Shown here piece by piece: positions 1 through 7,886 of a DNA stretch of 64,000 nt. Under the pieces are notes generated by a model that was not told where the DNA came from, searched no databases, and worked only from the letters and a program-made list of their open reading frames with translations. Within the stretch, counting starts at the first letter, position 1. Each line of letters starts with the position of its first letter. Location of the stretch: assembly GCA_013215505.1 (NCBI GenBank), contig JABSQZ010000023.1:1-64000 (forward strand), given 5' to 3'. Both the position numbers and the translations under genes were made by a program. Origin of the DNA: Oceanospirillaceae bacterium (GTDB lineage: Bacteria > Pseudomonadota > Gammaproteobacteria > Pseudomonadales > Balneatricaceae).

Positions 1-76
1 ATAAAGGGCCCGATCAACAAGCACGAGAGACAGCGTAAAATTTAAGAAAAGAGTGCCAACTACCTTGAAAAACACC

Positions 77-199
77 GGAAGTCGGAAGTCGGAAGTCGGA
101 AGTCGGAAGTCGGAAGTTGGAAGTTGGAAGTTGGAAGTCGGAAGTCGGAAGTTGAAAGTTGAAAGTTGAAAGTTGAAAGTTGAAAGTTGAAGTCGGAAG
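77..199 (+). repeat. Heptanucleotide tandem array (GGAAGTC/GGAAGTT/GAAAGTT)
   Basis: Sixteen uninterrupted 7-bp units followed by a broken unit. The first units are GGAAGTC, the middle ones GGAAGTT, then GGAAGTC again, and the last ones GAAAGTT, so variants occur in blocks as expected from local duplication. It belongs to the same G-N-A-A-G-T-N family as the arrays at 3611-3762, 11291-11336 and 61116-61157. The remaining sequence to 391 shows no gene. Confidence 0.95.
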
Positions 200-391
200 A
201 TATATTGCAGTACAACTATCTATTTTTCCTTAACTGGTGAGAATTTTTTCAGGTAACCAGTTAGCCATTGCACAATTGTGAAACTAACGCTGTTGTACGC
301 TAATCAACTTAAACTATTTTAGACATTGCACTGTGAATTTTTGCCTATAAACAGTAATCTAATCTAAAGATAACTGAGTTAAAGTAATGAG

Positions 392-1078
392 ATGCAGATG
401 CCAAAATTTTTTCGAAAAAGTTATTACTATTTACGCGCCATTCCTAAATCGGTATTTTTTAATTTTTATTACCTGCCATGGCGACAGGCCATAAAGCTAC
501 CTATTATGGTGTCTCACCGGACTAAGTTTGACAAATTGCAGGGGAAAATAAATCTGACTCCAGGCACTAAAACCGCCAAGATTAGATTGGGCTTTGGAAA
601 GGTTCAAGTAGCCGATAGTGCCTACTCGAGGTTTATCTGGTCTATGGACCCAACCGGTGTGGTTAATTTCCCGCTTAAAGCCAAGATAGGGACCGGCAGT
701 AAGCTTTTTATTAGCGGCGAGCTAACCATTGGCAACGGCTGCAATTTTACCGGCGAGACCAGTATCGTTTGCCGTGACCAGATCAGCTTCGGGGAGGGCT
801 GTCTAATCTCCTGGCAAACATTATTTATGGATACTGATTTCCATAAAATTCACAACCAGCAAGGGATTTGGCAAAACAGTGACAGAGCGGTAATCATCGG
901 CAATAAGGTATGGATTGGAGCCAGAACAAATATCCTCAAAGGGGTAGTTATCGGTGATAACACTGTTATCTCAGCGGCGGCCAATGTGGTCAAATCCTTT
1001 CCTGAAGCGGATAATATATTGGGCGGCAATCCGGCAAAAATAGTTGGCTCAATGCAGGGTAAGTACTTTGTCGATTGA
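392..1078 (+). CDS. Left-handed beta-helix (hexapeptide-repeat) acyltransferase
   Basis: A 228-residue protein whose second half (about residues 95-220) is built of hexapeptide turns such as IGTGSK, IGNGCN, IIGNKV and VIGDNT, ending in the GGNPAKIVG motif typical of maltose/galactoside-type O-acetyltransferases. A likely catalytic histidine sits in DTDFHKI near residue 151. The basic, aromatic N-terminus is not a clear signal peptide, so the enzyme is probably cytoplasmic. Members of this family acetylate surface sugars during polysaccharide or LPS assembly; the exact acceptor cannot be read from the sequence. An alternative ATG lies two codons downstream. The gene stands alone on the plus strand, so any sugar-biosynthesis partners would lie to the left of the window. 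Confidence 0.85.
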   Translation: MQMPKFFRKSYYYLRAIPKSVFFNFYYLPWRQAIKLPIMVSHRTKFDKLQGKINLTPGTKTAKIRLGFGKVQVADSAYSRFIWSMDPTGVVNFPLKAKIGTGSKLFISGELTIGNGCNFTGETSIVCRDQISFGEGCLISWQTLFMDTDFHKIHNQQGIWQNSDRAVIIGNKVWIGARTNILKGVVIGDNTVISAAANVVKSFPEADNILGGNPAKIVGSMQGKYFVD

Positions 1079-1329
1079 GCATCCCGAGTGTCTCCACTGG
1101 CCTTTCAGGTCAGCGTAGTTAGCCATCACCAATCTCGAATACAAGTAAAGCTCACTACCAGCACATAGCGACAGCAGAGTCCGCCACAAGATTGCTTTCG
1201 AGTGAACTTGTCAATCGGCATTGTAGCTTCTCGGCCTTAGGGACAGACATAGAGACAGCGGATTTGTTCGCAGCTTGCATAGATAATGCTATGATTAGGC
1301 CTCAGGCTTTTACTGTAAGGAGCAGCCAC

Positions 1330-1770
1330 ATGGCGCGAATTAAAATTGAAATGCCCGATAATTACTCTTTCACTACCACCTTAACGGTACGCATTAATGA
1401 TATTAACTACGGGGGACATTTAGGCAACGAAGCTGTTCTAGCCTATATACAAGAGGCCAGAATGCGTTTTTTGCATTACTATCACTACACCGAACTCGAT
1501 GTTGAAGGCAGCGGCATCATAATGACTGATTCAGCCATTATCTATAGGGGTGAATGTTTCTATGCCGACATACTGCAAATCGATATTTGTGTTAAAGATT
1601 TCAACAAATATGGTTGTGACTTTTACTATTTAATCAGCAACAAAAAAACCGCGGTAGAGATAGTGCACGCCAAAACGGGCATCGTATTTTTCGATTACCA
1701 AGCCCGCAAAATCACTGAAGTACCCAATGAATTTAAATTGGCCCTAGAACGAGAGACAGGACAGAAATAA
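1330..1770 (+). CDS. Acyl-CoA thioesterase, hotdog fold (4HBT/YbgC-like)
   Basis: A 146-residue hotdog protein. The signature DINYGGHLGNEAVLAYIQEA (about residues 24-43) is the conserved loop and central helix of 4-hydroxybenzoyl-CoA thioesterase relatives; Asp24 and His30 are candidate active-site residues. The family hydrolyses acyl-CoA thioesters in the cytoplasm; the substrate is unknown. The start was set at the ATG at 1330 because AAGGAG lies 6 nt upstream (1318-1323). The frame is open further upstream to a TTG at 1192, but that extension is not hotdog-like. It is followed 7 nt later by the DUF1289 gene, suggesting co-transcription. Confidence 0.85.
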   Translation: MARIKIEMPDNYSFTTTLTVRINDINYGGHLGNEAVLAYIQEARMRFLHYYHYTELDVEGSGIIMTDSAIIYRGECFYADILQIDICVKDFNKYGCDFYYLISNKKTAVEIVHAKTGIVFFDYQARKITEVPNEFKLALERETGQK

Positions 1771-1777
1771 ACCGTAG

Positions 1778-2062
1778 ATGAGTGACAACAAGTGGCAAGA
1801 TCAACAGGAGATGTTTCAGGTAGCCAGCCCTTGTATCGGTGTTTGCACTTCAGGTGCCAAGGGCTATTGTAAAGGCTGTTTGCGCTCCCGCGAAGAACGC
1901 TTTTACTGGCATGAAATGACTGACAACCAGAAATCTACAGTGGTACAGATATGCCAGGCGCGCAAGGCACGGGTAATCGCGATGCGCAAAAAAAGAGACG
2001 TCACCCTACTGCAACAAGAAGATATGTTTGCCACTGTAGATTTACAGATAGATCTGTTTTAG
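1778..2062 (+). CDS. DUF1289 family cysteine-rich small protein
   Basis: A 94-residue protein with the DUF1289 pattern: SPCIGVC, then YCKGCLRS with an RxxEExxxW stretch. Cys19, Cys23, Cys31 and Cys34 could bind a metal such as zinc or an Fe-S cluster. The family has no established role; members are small cytoplasmic proteins often encoded beside short metabolic enzymes. Its start lies 7 nt after the thioesterase stop, so the two probably share a transcript. The ribosome binding site is weak, consistent with translational coupling. Confidence 0.85.
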   Translation: MSDNKWQDQQEMFQVASPCIGVCTSGAKGYCKGCLRSREERFYWHEMTDNQKSTVVQICQARKARVIAMRKKRDVTLLQQEDMFATVDLQIDLF

Positions 2063-2135
2063 TCGTTAATACCTGAGCGAAATCACCAGCAACAAATCTG
2101 CTAGCTTCATCCTGAGCATCAATAACTCCCTCAAA

Positions 2136-2369
2136 CTAGTGACGCAACAAGCTATCCAAGTGGTCTACAAGCTCCGCCCAATCTGAATCTTCTTCAATAC
2201 ACTCAATCAAAAACCTGGATTGCTCCCTGCTCCAAAAACCTGCCTGATCCAGGCGCTGATTTTCAGTTACTCTGTTCTCAGCGATAAATTTTTCAACTTC
2301 TCCAGGCTCTGATGGCAAGCCCAACTGGGCAAATAATGTAGTCATTTTGTAGTGGTCACTGGTATCCAT
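2136..2369 (-). CDS. DUF2789 family small protein
   Basis: A 77-residue acidic protein with the DUF2789 pattern: TLFAQLGLPSEP near the N-terminus, a central FWSREQSRFL segment, and a C-terminal DSDWAELVDHLDSLLR helix. The function of the family is unknown. There is no signal peptide or membrane segment. GAGGGA upstream of the ATG is a good ribosome binding site. It converges with the DUF1289 gene, and no clear terminator is visible in the 73 nt between them. Confidence 0.85.
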   Translation of the reverse strand: MDTSDHYKMTTLFAQLGLPSEPGEVEKFIAENRVTENQRLDQAGFWSREQSRFLIECIEEDSDWAELVDHLDSLLRH

Positions 2370-2517
2370 ATTTATCCCTCAACTCGCTGTTTGGTAGATA
2401 TGAATATAGCCCAGAGCCCCCCGCTTAAAAATACAAATTAGTAGTATTTGTGAAGAGCATTCGATAACTGGCCCGGCTGCAGTCCCCATTTAGGTAAACC
2501 CGGGTTAAACTATCGGA

Positions 2518-3567
2518 TCAAAGGTATACGGTCTTGTTAGAGCGGATACTTTCATCAGCTGCCAGACAGATACGCAGCGACTCAACCGCATTTTGCATGT
2601 GCGAGCTTAAATCCAGATTTTCCTGGATCGCTTTATAGACAAAAAGCTGCTCTAGTTCACAGAGCTGGTTATGCCCAGGCTCATCCTGCATCGACAAATT
2701 CTGATCGGATTTTACAAATTTACCACTCTCATCTAAGGCCGCCTGATGCACACGTATATTGGATGTTTTAGTATGCGCATCGACATCTGCAGAATCCGCT
2801 GCATCGGCAATAATGGAAACCGCTCCATTGGGACTCATCACATCTTTGACAAAAAATGCTGTTTCTGAAATCATTGGCCCCCATCCGGCCTCGTACCAAC
2901 CGACAGAGCCATCCGCAAACACTACCTGTAAATGTCCGTAATTATACATGTCATCCGCTATCTCATCGGACAACCGCACACCCATTCCCGTCACCCGAAC
3001 AGGCTTACTATTGGTTATCTGGCACATAACATCAACATAGTGCACTCCGCAATCAACAATAGGTGAAGTTGTCTGCATCAGCTTTTTGTGAATTTCCCAG
3101 GCGCTGCCGCTAGATTGCTGATTTAAATTCATCCGCATGACGTAGGGGCCACCTAAGTTCCTGGCCTGCTCGACAAAAATCTGCCAGGAGGGATGGTGAT
3201 TCAAAATATAGCCAACAATCAATTTCTTATTCTTTTTGATTGCCAACTCAACAACTTCTTCGGCCTGCGCCACTGTAGTGGCCAGCGGTTTCTCAATAAA
3301 AACGTGGGCACCTGCCCGCAGTGCCATTTTAGCCATTTCAGCATGTGAATCAGAGTAAGTGTTAATAGAGACTAAATCGGGCTTTAACTGCTCTAATGCC
3401 AGTTCAAAGTCGGGCAAAATGTCATAGCACTGCATCCCCTCGGGAAGCTCTATCTGGCTGCGATTTACTAACCCGACAATCTCAAACTCAGGCCTGTTAT
3501 GATAAGCCAAAGCATGAGAGAGCCCCATCTGCCCCAAACCTACCACTAACGTCCGCAATGCTGTCAT
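2518..3567 (-). CDS. Gfo/Idh/MocA family NAD(P)-dependent oxidoreductase
   Basis: About 349 residues. An N-terminal Rossmann fold opens with VVGLGQMG (GxGxxG), and the family's EKP motif appears as FIEKPLATT near residue 93. The C-terminal half is the usual alpha/beta dimerisation domain. Family members oxidise or reduce sugars, inositols or related polyols with NAD(P); the substrate cannot be told here. The ATG at 3567 is 7 nt after GGAG and preferred over an in-frame GTG one codon earlier (3570). It is divorced from sugar genes, so the pathway is unclear. The heptamer array at 3611-3762 lies directly upstream of its start region. Confidence 0.88.
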   Translation of the reverse strand: MTALRTLVVGLGQMGLSHALAYHNRPEFEIVGLVNRSQIELPEGMQCYDILPDFELALEQLKPDLVSINTYSDSHAEMAKMALRAGAHVFIEKPLATTVAQAEEVVELAIKKNKKLIVGYILNHHPSWQIFVEQARNLGGPYVMRMNLNQQSSGSAWEIHKKLMQTTSPIVDCGVHYVDVMCQITNSKPVRVTGMGVRLSDEIADDMYNYGHLQVVFADGSVGWYEAGWGPMISETAFFVKDVMSPNGAVSIIADAADSADVDAHTKTSNIRVHQAALDESGKFVKSDQNLSMQDEPGHNQLCELEQLFVYKAIQENLDLSSHMQNAVESLRICLAADESIRSNKTVYL

Positions 3568-3610
3568 CACCCAACTCCCCTGTTTATTATTTTTTAGTTA
3601 ATTTTTATTC

Positions 3611-3762
3611 TACTTCCAACTTCCAACTTCCAACTTCCAACTTCCTACTTCCTACTTCCTACTTCCTACTTCCTACTCCCCACTTCCTACTTCCTACTTC
3701 CTACTTCCTACTTCCTACTTCCTACTTCCTACTTCCTACTTCCTACTTCCTACTTCCTACTT
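3611..3762 (-). repeat. Heptanucleotide tandem array (GGAAGTA/GGAAGTT in minus-strand sense)
   Basis: About 21 units of 7 bp, read on the plus strand as CTTCCTA with four CTTCCAA units at the left end and one altered unit (ACTCCCC) in the middle. Read on the minus strand, in the sense of dnaB, it is GGAAGTA/GGAAGTT. It starts within 10 nt of the dnaB stop codon and fills the gap between dnaB and the oxidoreductase gene. Confidence 0.97.
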
Positions 3763-3767
3763 TATTA

Positions 3768-5171
3768 TCAATCTTCGAATGTTTCGTAACTACCGTGTGC
3801 TAAGTTCTCAAATCTTGAGTACTGACCGACGAAGGCTAGCTTTATACTACCTATAGGTCCGTTACGCTGCTTACCTAAGATCACTTCTGCGATGCCTTTA
3901 TCTGCAGAATCCTCGTTGTAAACTTCATCGCGATACAAGAACATAATCACATCCGCATCTTGCTCTATGGCACCGGATTCACGCAGATCCGAGTTTACCG
4001 GACGCTTATTGGGACGTTGCTCCAATGAACGATTTAACTGTGACAGTGCCACTACCGGGCAATTCAATTCTTTTGCCAGGGATTTGAGTGACCTGGAAAT
4101 CTCTGATATTTCCTCGGCGCGGCTGGCTGAGGCCCTGCTGGTTTTAATTTGCATTAATTGCAGGTAATCGATCATGATCATTGATACTTCACCGTGCTCT
4201 CGTACCACACGGCGCGCTCTGGTACGCATTTCAGTGGGACTAATCCCTGAGGTATCATCGATAAACAACGGTTTATCACGCAGCATATTGACCGCTGTGG
4301 TTAACTTAGGCCAGTCATCTTCTTCCAGTTGCCCGGAGCGCAAGCGCGTTTGGTTAATTTTCCCAAGCGAGGCCAACATACGTGTAATCAGCTGATCCGC
4401 GGGCATTTCCAGGGAGAATACTAACACCGGTTTGTCATCTGCCATCAGCGCATTTTCCACCAGGTTCATAGCAAAAGTGGTTTTGCCCATAGAGGGACGC
4501 GCCGCGACGATTATTAAATCAGAGGGCTGTAATCCAGCGGTCTTTTCATCTAAATCATCAAATCCGGTGGTCACCCCGGTCAGCTGATCACTGTTATTGA
4601 ACAAGTAATCTATTTTATCAACTGCCCCTTTCAGCAGCTCATTGATAGGAATAAAGCCACCTTCACTGGGCCGACTTTCCGCTATCTCAAATATACGCTG
4701 CTCCGCTTCGTTGAGTACTTCCTGAGCATCCCGCCCCTCCGGGGAAAAGGCGCTGTCGGCGATTTCTTGTGACACTGAAATCATCTGCCGCAGCAGCGCA
4801 CGATCGCGGACGATCACTGAATAGGCGCGTAAATTTGAGGTGCTGGGAGTATTGCGCGCCAGCTCTATCAAATAATCTAAACCGCCCGCTGCCTCCAAAT
4901 CACCGGTGCGGTCTAGCTCCTCTGACAGTGTCACAACGTCGACTGGCAACTGATTGTTAACCAATTTAGTCATCATGCGGAAAATTAAGCGGTGATCGTG
5001 ACGATAGAACAGCTCTTCTGTGACAATTTCACTGACCACGTCCCAAGTATTATTGTCCAACATTAAACCACCCAGCACCGACTGTTCAGCTTCTATTGAT
5101 TGGGGTGGCTTTTTGATTAGCTCAACTTCAGTGTCAAACTGGGAATTGTCAGAGAACTCAGGGTAATCCAT
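3768..5171 (-). CDS. dnaB: Replicative DNA helicase DnaB
   Basis: A 467-residue RecA-type hexameric helicase that unwinds DNA at the replication fork. The N-terminal domain (about 20-125) starts with [19 protein letters not shown], which is diagnostic. The helicase domain has Walker [10 protein letters not shown] at 224-232, a Walker B region ending DYLQLM, and the SQLNR arginine-finger region. Full family length, no intein. It follows rplI as in Pseudomonas. A 499-nt gap separates it from rplI, so it probably has its own promoter; none stands out. Confidence 0.97.
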   Translation of the reverse strand: MDYPEFSDNSQFDTEVELIKKPPQSIEAEQSVLGGLMLDNNTWDVVSEIVTEELFYRHDHRLIFRMMTKLVNNQLPVDVVTLSEELDRTGDLEAAGGLDYLIELARNTPSTSNLRAYSVIVRDRALLRQMISVSQEIADSAFSPEGRDAQEVLNEAEQRIFEIAESRPSEGGFIPINELLKGAVDKIDYLFNNSDQLTGVTTGFDDLDEKTAGLQPSDLIIVAARPSMGKTTFAMNLVENALMADDKPVLVFSLEMPADQLITRMLASLGKINQTRLRSGQLEEDDWPKLTTAVNMLRDKPLFIDDTSGISPTEMRTRARRVVREHGEVSMIMIDYLQLMQIKTSRASASRAEEISEISRSLKSLAKELNCPVVALSQLNRSLEQRPNKRPVNSDLRESGAIEQDADVIMFLYRDEVYNEDSADKGIAEVILGKQRNGPIGSIKLAFVGQYSRFENLAHGSYETFED

Positions 5172-5670
5172 TTAAACATCCGCTAGTGGTATAAAATTTC
5201 GATCAAATTCGAGCACCACTGTAACATATTGGATGACTTTTTAAGTGCTAAAACACGTCCATAAGCGCTTCTTTGAGCAACATATTCAGAGCCGAAATGC
5301 AGTTTATATGCTCTACCACTGAGGCGTTTTTATTGGCTTTTGTCACTTTATCTTGAGACAACATAGATAAGCTGGTCAAGGATATTTAAGCGATCAAATA
5401 GGCTGATTGATTGCATAAGCAATCGCAACAGGGAAGACAAACAACACAATTAGAAAAAGATAAAGAAAAGCTATGCCTGCAATGCTGCAGTTAGAAAGTT
5501 TGTTTAGACTGACAAGAAGAGGCCGAAAGTTCATTCAGCAGAGGACAGAGAGACGAAAAGGCTCTCGCCGCATATTCAGAATACTGAAATATACAGCAAC
5601 AACCTTCTCATTAAGTGGTAAACGGACTGGCCGGATACCACCTGATTACTGCATGTTTAAAGGTGAAAAA
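5172..5670. other. Intergenic region between rplI and dnaB (no gene seen)
   Basis: About 500 nt with no convincing coding sequence. A short plus-strand open frame near 5473 runs antisense into rplI and lacks coding character. A 6-bp inverted repeat (GATTGC-ATAA-GCAATC) lies at 5409-5424. A weak minus-strand promoter-like pair for dnaB (TTAGCA-17-TATGTT) can be found around 5220-5255, but I do not rely on it. Confidence 0.5.
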
Positions 5671-6123
5671 TTAAGCTTCTTCGCCGATAACATTGACAGT
5701 GATCACAGGATTAACTTCACTGTGCAAGTGCAGTGTAATTGCAAATTCACCAGTGTGGCGCAATGCACCTTCTGGTAGACGTACTTCGCTCTTGTCAATT
5801 TCTTGACCAGCAGCAGATAGTGCGTCAGCAATGTCACGCGTACCGATAGAACCGAAAAGCTTACCTTCTTCACCAGCTTTTGAGCTAATGTCTAAAGTGT
5901 AATCTTCCAGTGCAGTAGCACGTACTTGAGCAGCATCTAGTTTAACTGCAGCAGTTTTTTCAAGCTCTGCGCGACGCTCTTCGAACTTGGCAACGTTTAC
6001 TTTAGTAGCAGACACTGCCTTGCCTTGAGGAACTAAATAGTTACGACCAAAACCTGACTTAACAGTAACTTTGTCGCCTAGTGCGCCAAGCTTACCAATT
6101 TTCTCGAGTAGAATAACTTCCAT
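5671..6123 (-). CDS. rplI: 50S ribosomal protein bL9
   Basis: A 150-residue bL9. The N-terminal rRNA-binding domain carries [15 protein letters not shown] and the conserved [13 protein letters not shown], followed by the long connecting helix (about 40-75) and the C-terminal domain ending [14 protein letters not shown]. It binds 23S rRNA at the base of the L1 stalk. It is the last ribosomal gene of the rpsF-rpsR-membrane protein-rplI operon; GAGG precedes its ATG at a good distance. Confidence 0.97.
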   Translation of the reverse strand: MEVILLEKIGKLGALGDKVTVKSGFGRNYLVPQGKAVSATKVNVAKFEERRAELEKTAAVKLDAAQVRATALEDYTLDISSKAGEEGKLFGSIGTRDIADALSAAGQEIDKSEVRLPEGALRHTGEFAITLHLHSEVNPVITVNVIGEEA

Positions 6124-6166
6124 CTCGTAAACCTCTATTGTTCTGCGATCTATACAATCACAGTAC

Positions 6167-7018
6167 TTATTGACTGGCCGGAATCTTGTTGCGGATATCT
6201 ACTAAAGTATCTATCGCCGCCAAGATCACCAACACCGTAATCACATAGGACTGGAGTAAAATCACTGCTATATATAGAGCAATTATCCAGGACCTACCTA
6301 AACTTCGTTTCGCTACACTGCCATGGGCCAGTGCCAATCCCGCAATTATTAGTGGAGATACCAGCAGTGGCACCCATCTAATAAACTCCCCGTCACCACT
6401 AGTGGCGATCACAGTTATCGCCAGCAGCGACAACGCAAACAGGGGTGAAAACCGCAATTGATGGAACTCTTGTTGCAAACCACCTGGGTTGTACAACTTA
6501 GACTGCCACCAGCGCGCTAAAAACAAACTCGATAACATCATCGCAAAATGCAGGGCATCAAAAGCCCCTAACGTTGCCTGTAGCAACCATTGCGAGTCTG
6601 TGGACAAGCTTGCACTCATCTCAGGCGAAGCCTGCATCATCATTTTTTGCGCCGCAATAACAACTTGCTCTAATACATCCCCATTCAATTGCTGTTGAAC
6701 TAAACCTGCAATAACAGCTAGTAACAGCGAGGCTTGTATAGTGCGCTGCCAAGACACGGTATTTCTCAGAACTGTTGCCAGAATATAACTACCCAAAATA
6801 ACAATAATGGGTGTCAGATCTCCCTGGCGAGACCACATAATCGCCGGTACTAGAGCCCCGACCAATATGACGCCTCCCTCAGCGGCCCCCTTTCGGAGAG
6901 TCACTAAGCACACTGCTGCTGCGCTTAACCAGAACAACAGTGGTAGCAAGGCGGCTACAGCCGCCACAACTATCGCCTGTGTACGACCCTTTAAAATGAA
7001 CTCTGCAAGGCCGTGCAT
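6167..7018 (-). CDS. Polytopic membrane protein of the rpsR-rplI interval (DUF2232-like)
   Basis: A 283-residue very hydrophobic protein with about eight predicted membrane spans and little soluble sequence. It sits between rpsR and rplI, where Pseudomonas and relatives also carry an uncharacterised integral membrane protein of this size, so synteny supports a DUF2232-type assignment. It has no catalytic motif I can recognise. AGGA lies 8 nt before the ATG. Its constant place in a ribosomal operon suggests a conserved housekeeping role in the inner membrane, but that is inference. Confidence 0.8.
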   Translation of the reverse strand: MHGLAEFILKGRTQAIVVAAVAALLPLLFWLSAAAVCLVTLRKGAAEGGVILVGALVPAIMWSRQGDLTPIIVILGSYILATVLRNTVSWQRTIQASLLLAVIAGLVQQQLNGDVLEQVVIAAQKMMMQASPEMSASLSTDSQWLLQATLGAFDALHFAMMLSSLFLARWWQSKLYNPGGLQQEFHQLRFSPLFALSLLAITVIATSGDGEFIRWVPLLVSPLIIAGLALAHGSVAKRSLGRSWIIALYIAVILLQSYVITVLVILAAIDTLVDIRNKIPASQ

Positions 7019-7032
7019 AAACGTAATCCTAA

Positions 7033-7260
7033 TTACTGGTGATTGTCAGTATAAGGCAGAAGCGCGATAAAACGTGCACGCTTGATAGCTGTAGCCAACT
7101 GACGCTGGTAACGAGCTTTAGTGCCTGTGATACGACTTGGTACAATCTTACCAGTCTCTGTTACGTATCCTTTCAACATATCCAGATCTTTGTAATCAAT
7201 CTCAGTTACACCTTCAGCGGTGAAACGGCAAAACTTACGACGACGAAAAAAACGAGCCAT
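7033..7260 (-). CDS. rpsR: 30S ribosomal protein bS18
   Basis: A 75-residue basic protein opening [12 protein letters not shown] with the core [19 protein letters not shown] and [23 protein letters not shown] spread across the rest, all diagnostic of bS18. It pairs with bS6 on the 30S platform. AGGAG stands at an ideal distance before ATG. It lies between rpsF and the membrane protein gene in one operon. Confidence 0.98.
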   Translation of the reverse strand: MARFFRRRKFCRFTAEGVTEIDYKDLDMLKGYVTETGKIVPSRITGTKARYQRQLATAIKRARFIALLPYTDNHQ

Positions 7261-7288
7261 CTTATATCTCCTAGTGAACTTGGTTCAA

Positions 7289-7735
7289 TTACTCAGCTGG
7301 TTTAGCTTCAGTAGCTTCAGTAGCGGCAGGTGCTGCAACTTCTGCAGTCTTAGCTTCAGTCTTAACTTCTGGCTTAGGGCGAGTATCTTCGCGACGTGGG
7401 CGACGCTCTTCACGTGCTTCAGCAGCTTTGATTGGAGATACATCTGTGATCGCTTCTTTGCGACGTATTACCATGTTGCGTAAAACCGCATCATTGTAAC
7501 GGAACATATTGCCTAGCTCGTCCAGAGTTTCCTGGCCGCATTCGATGTTCATTAAGATGTAATGTGCTTTGTGTGCATTATTGATTGGGTATGCCAATTG
7601 ACGACGGCCCCAGTCTTCCATGCGGTGAACAGCACCTTGTGCAGCTGTAATAACGTTAGTGTAACGCTCAACCATACCTGATACTTGCTCGCTCTGGTTC
7701 GGATGAACCATAAAAACGATTTCGTAATGACGCAT
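7289..7735 (-). CDS. rpsF: 30S ribosomal protein bS6
   Basis: A 148-residue bS6. The ferredoxin-like core (about 1-95) begins [18 protein letters not shown] and contains the [14 protein letters not shown] strand that contacts bS18. The C-terminus (from about 100) is a long charged, then Glu-Ala-Thr-rich tail; such tails are the target of RimK glutamylation in relatives, though the end here is already Lys-Pro-Ala-Glu. It is the first gene of the operon; the promoter at 7822-7850 lies about 90 nt upstream. Confidence 0.97.
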   Translation of the reverse strand: MRHYEIVFMVHPNQSEQVSGMVERYTNVITAAQGAVHRMEDWGRRQLAYPINNAHKAHYILMNIECGQETLDELGNMFRYNDAVLRNMVIRRKEAITDVSPIKAAEAREERRPRREDTRPKPEVKTEAKTAEVAAPAATEATEAKPAE

Positions 7736-7784
7736 TGTAGCTCCCTACGGGTTATAAAGCCTTTAAATAACAAGATTTAAAAGC

Positions 7785-7792
7785 AAGGAGGT
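7785..7792 (-). promoter_or_regulatory. Anti-Shine-Dalgarno-like element in the rpsF leader
   Basis: On the minus-strand transcript the leader contains ACCTCCTT, the same as the 16S rRNA 3' end. Its CTCC can pair with the GGGAG ribosome binding site of rpsF about 40 nt downstream. This could form a translational switch; rpsF leaders are known targets of the S6:S18 complex in many bacteria. The link is an inference. Confidence 0.3.
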
Positions 7793-7821
7793 TAAAAGTA
7801 TTCTCTTAAAAAGAGCGCGAC

Positions 7822-7850
7822 ATTATAATCCCTATTAACTTCAGATACAA
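7822..7850 (-). promoter_or_regulatory. Sigma70-type promoter of the rpsF operon
   Basis: On the minus strand a -35 hexamer TTGTAT (7845-7850), a 17-nt spacer and a perfect -10 TATAAT (7822-7827) precede rpsF. The start of transcription would fall near 7815, giving a leader of about 80 nt. Confidence 0.7.
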
Positions 7851-7886
7851 GATTAAATCGATCAGATAATCCGCAGTCGCGCATTG

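Noticed and set aside
1..45. Possible C-terminal tail of a gene to the left (IKGPINKHERQRKI then stop)
   Set aside because: Two plus-strand frames are open here and both end soon; 14 codons are too few to choose between them or to identify a product.
1192..1329. N-terminal extension of the thioesterase from a TTG start
   Set aside because: The AAGGAG and ATG at 1330 fit the hotdog family length; the extension lacks conserved sequence.
3611..3762. CRISPR-like array
   Set aside because: Units are 7 bp with no unique spacers; there are no cas genes.
3396..3803. Plus-strand frame of 135 codons across the heptamer array
   Set aside because: Its length comes from the repeat, which has no stop in that frame, and it is antisense to the oxidoreductase gene.
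5473..5778. Plus-strand gene next to rplI
   Set aside because: It runs antisense into rplI, has no family resemblance and no clear ribosome binding site.
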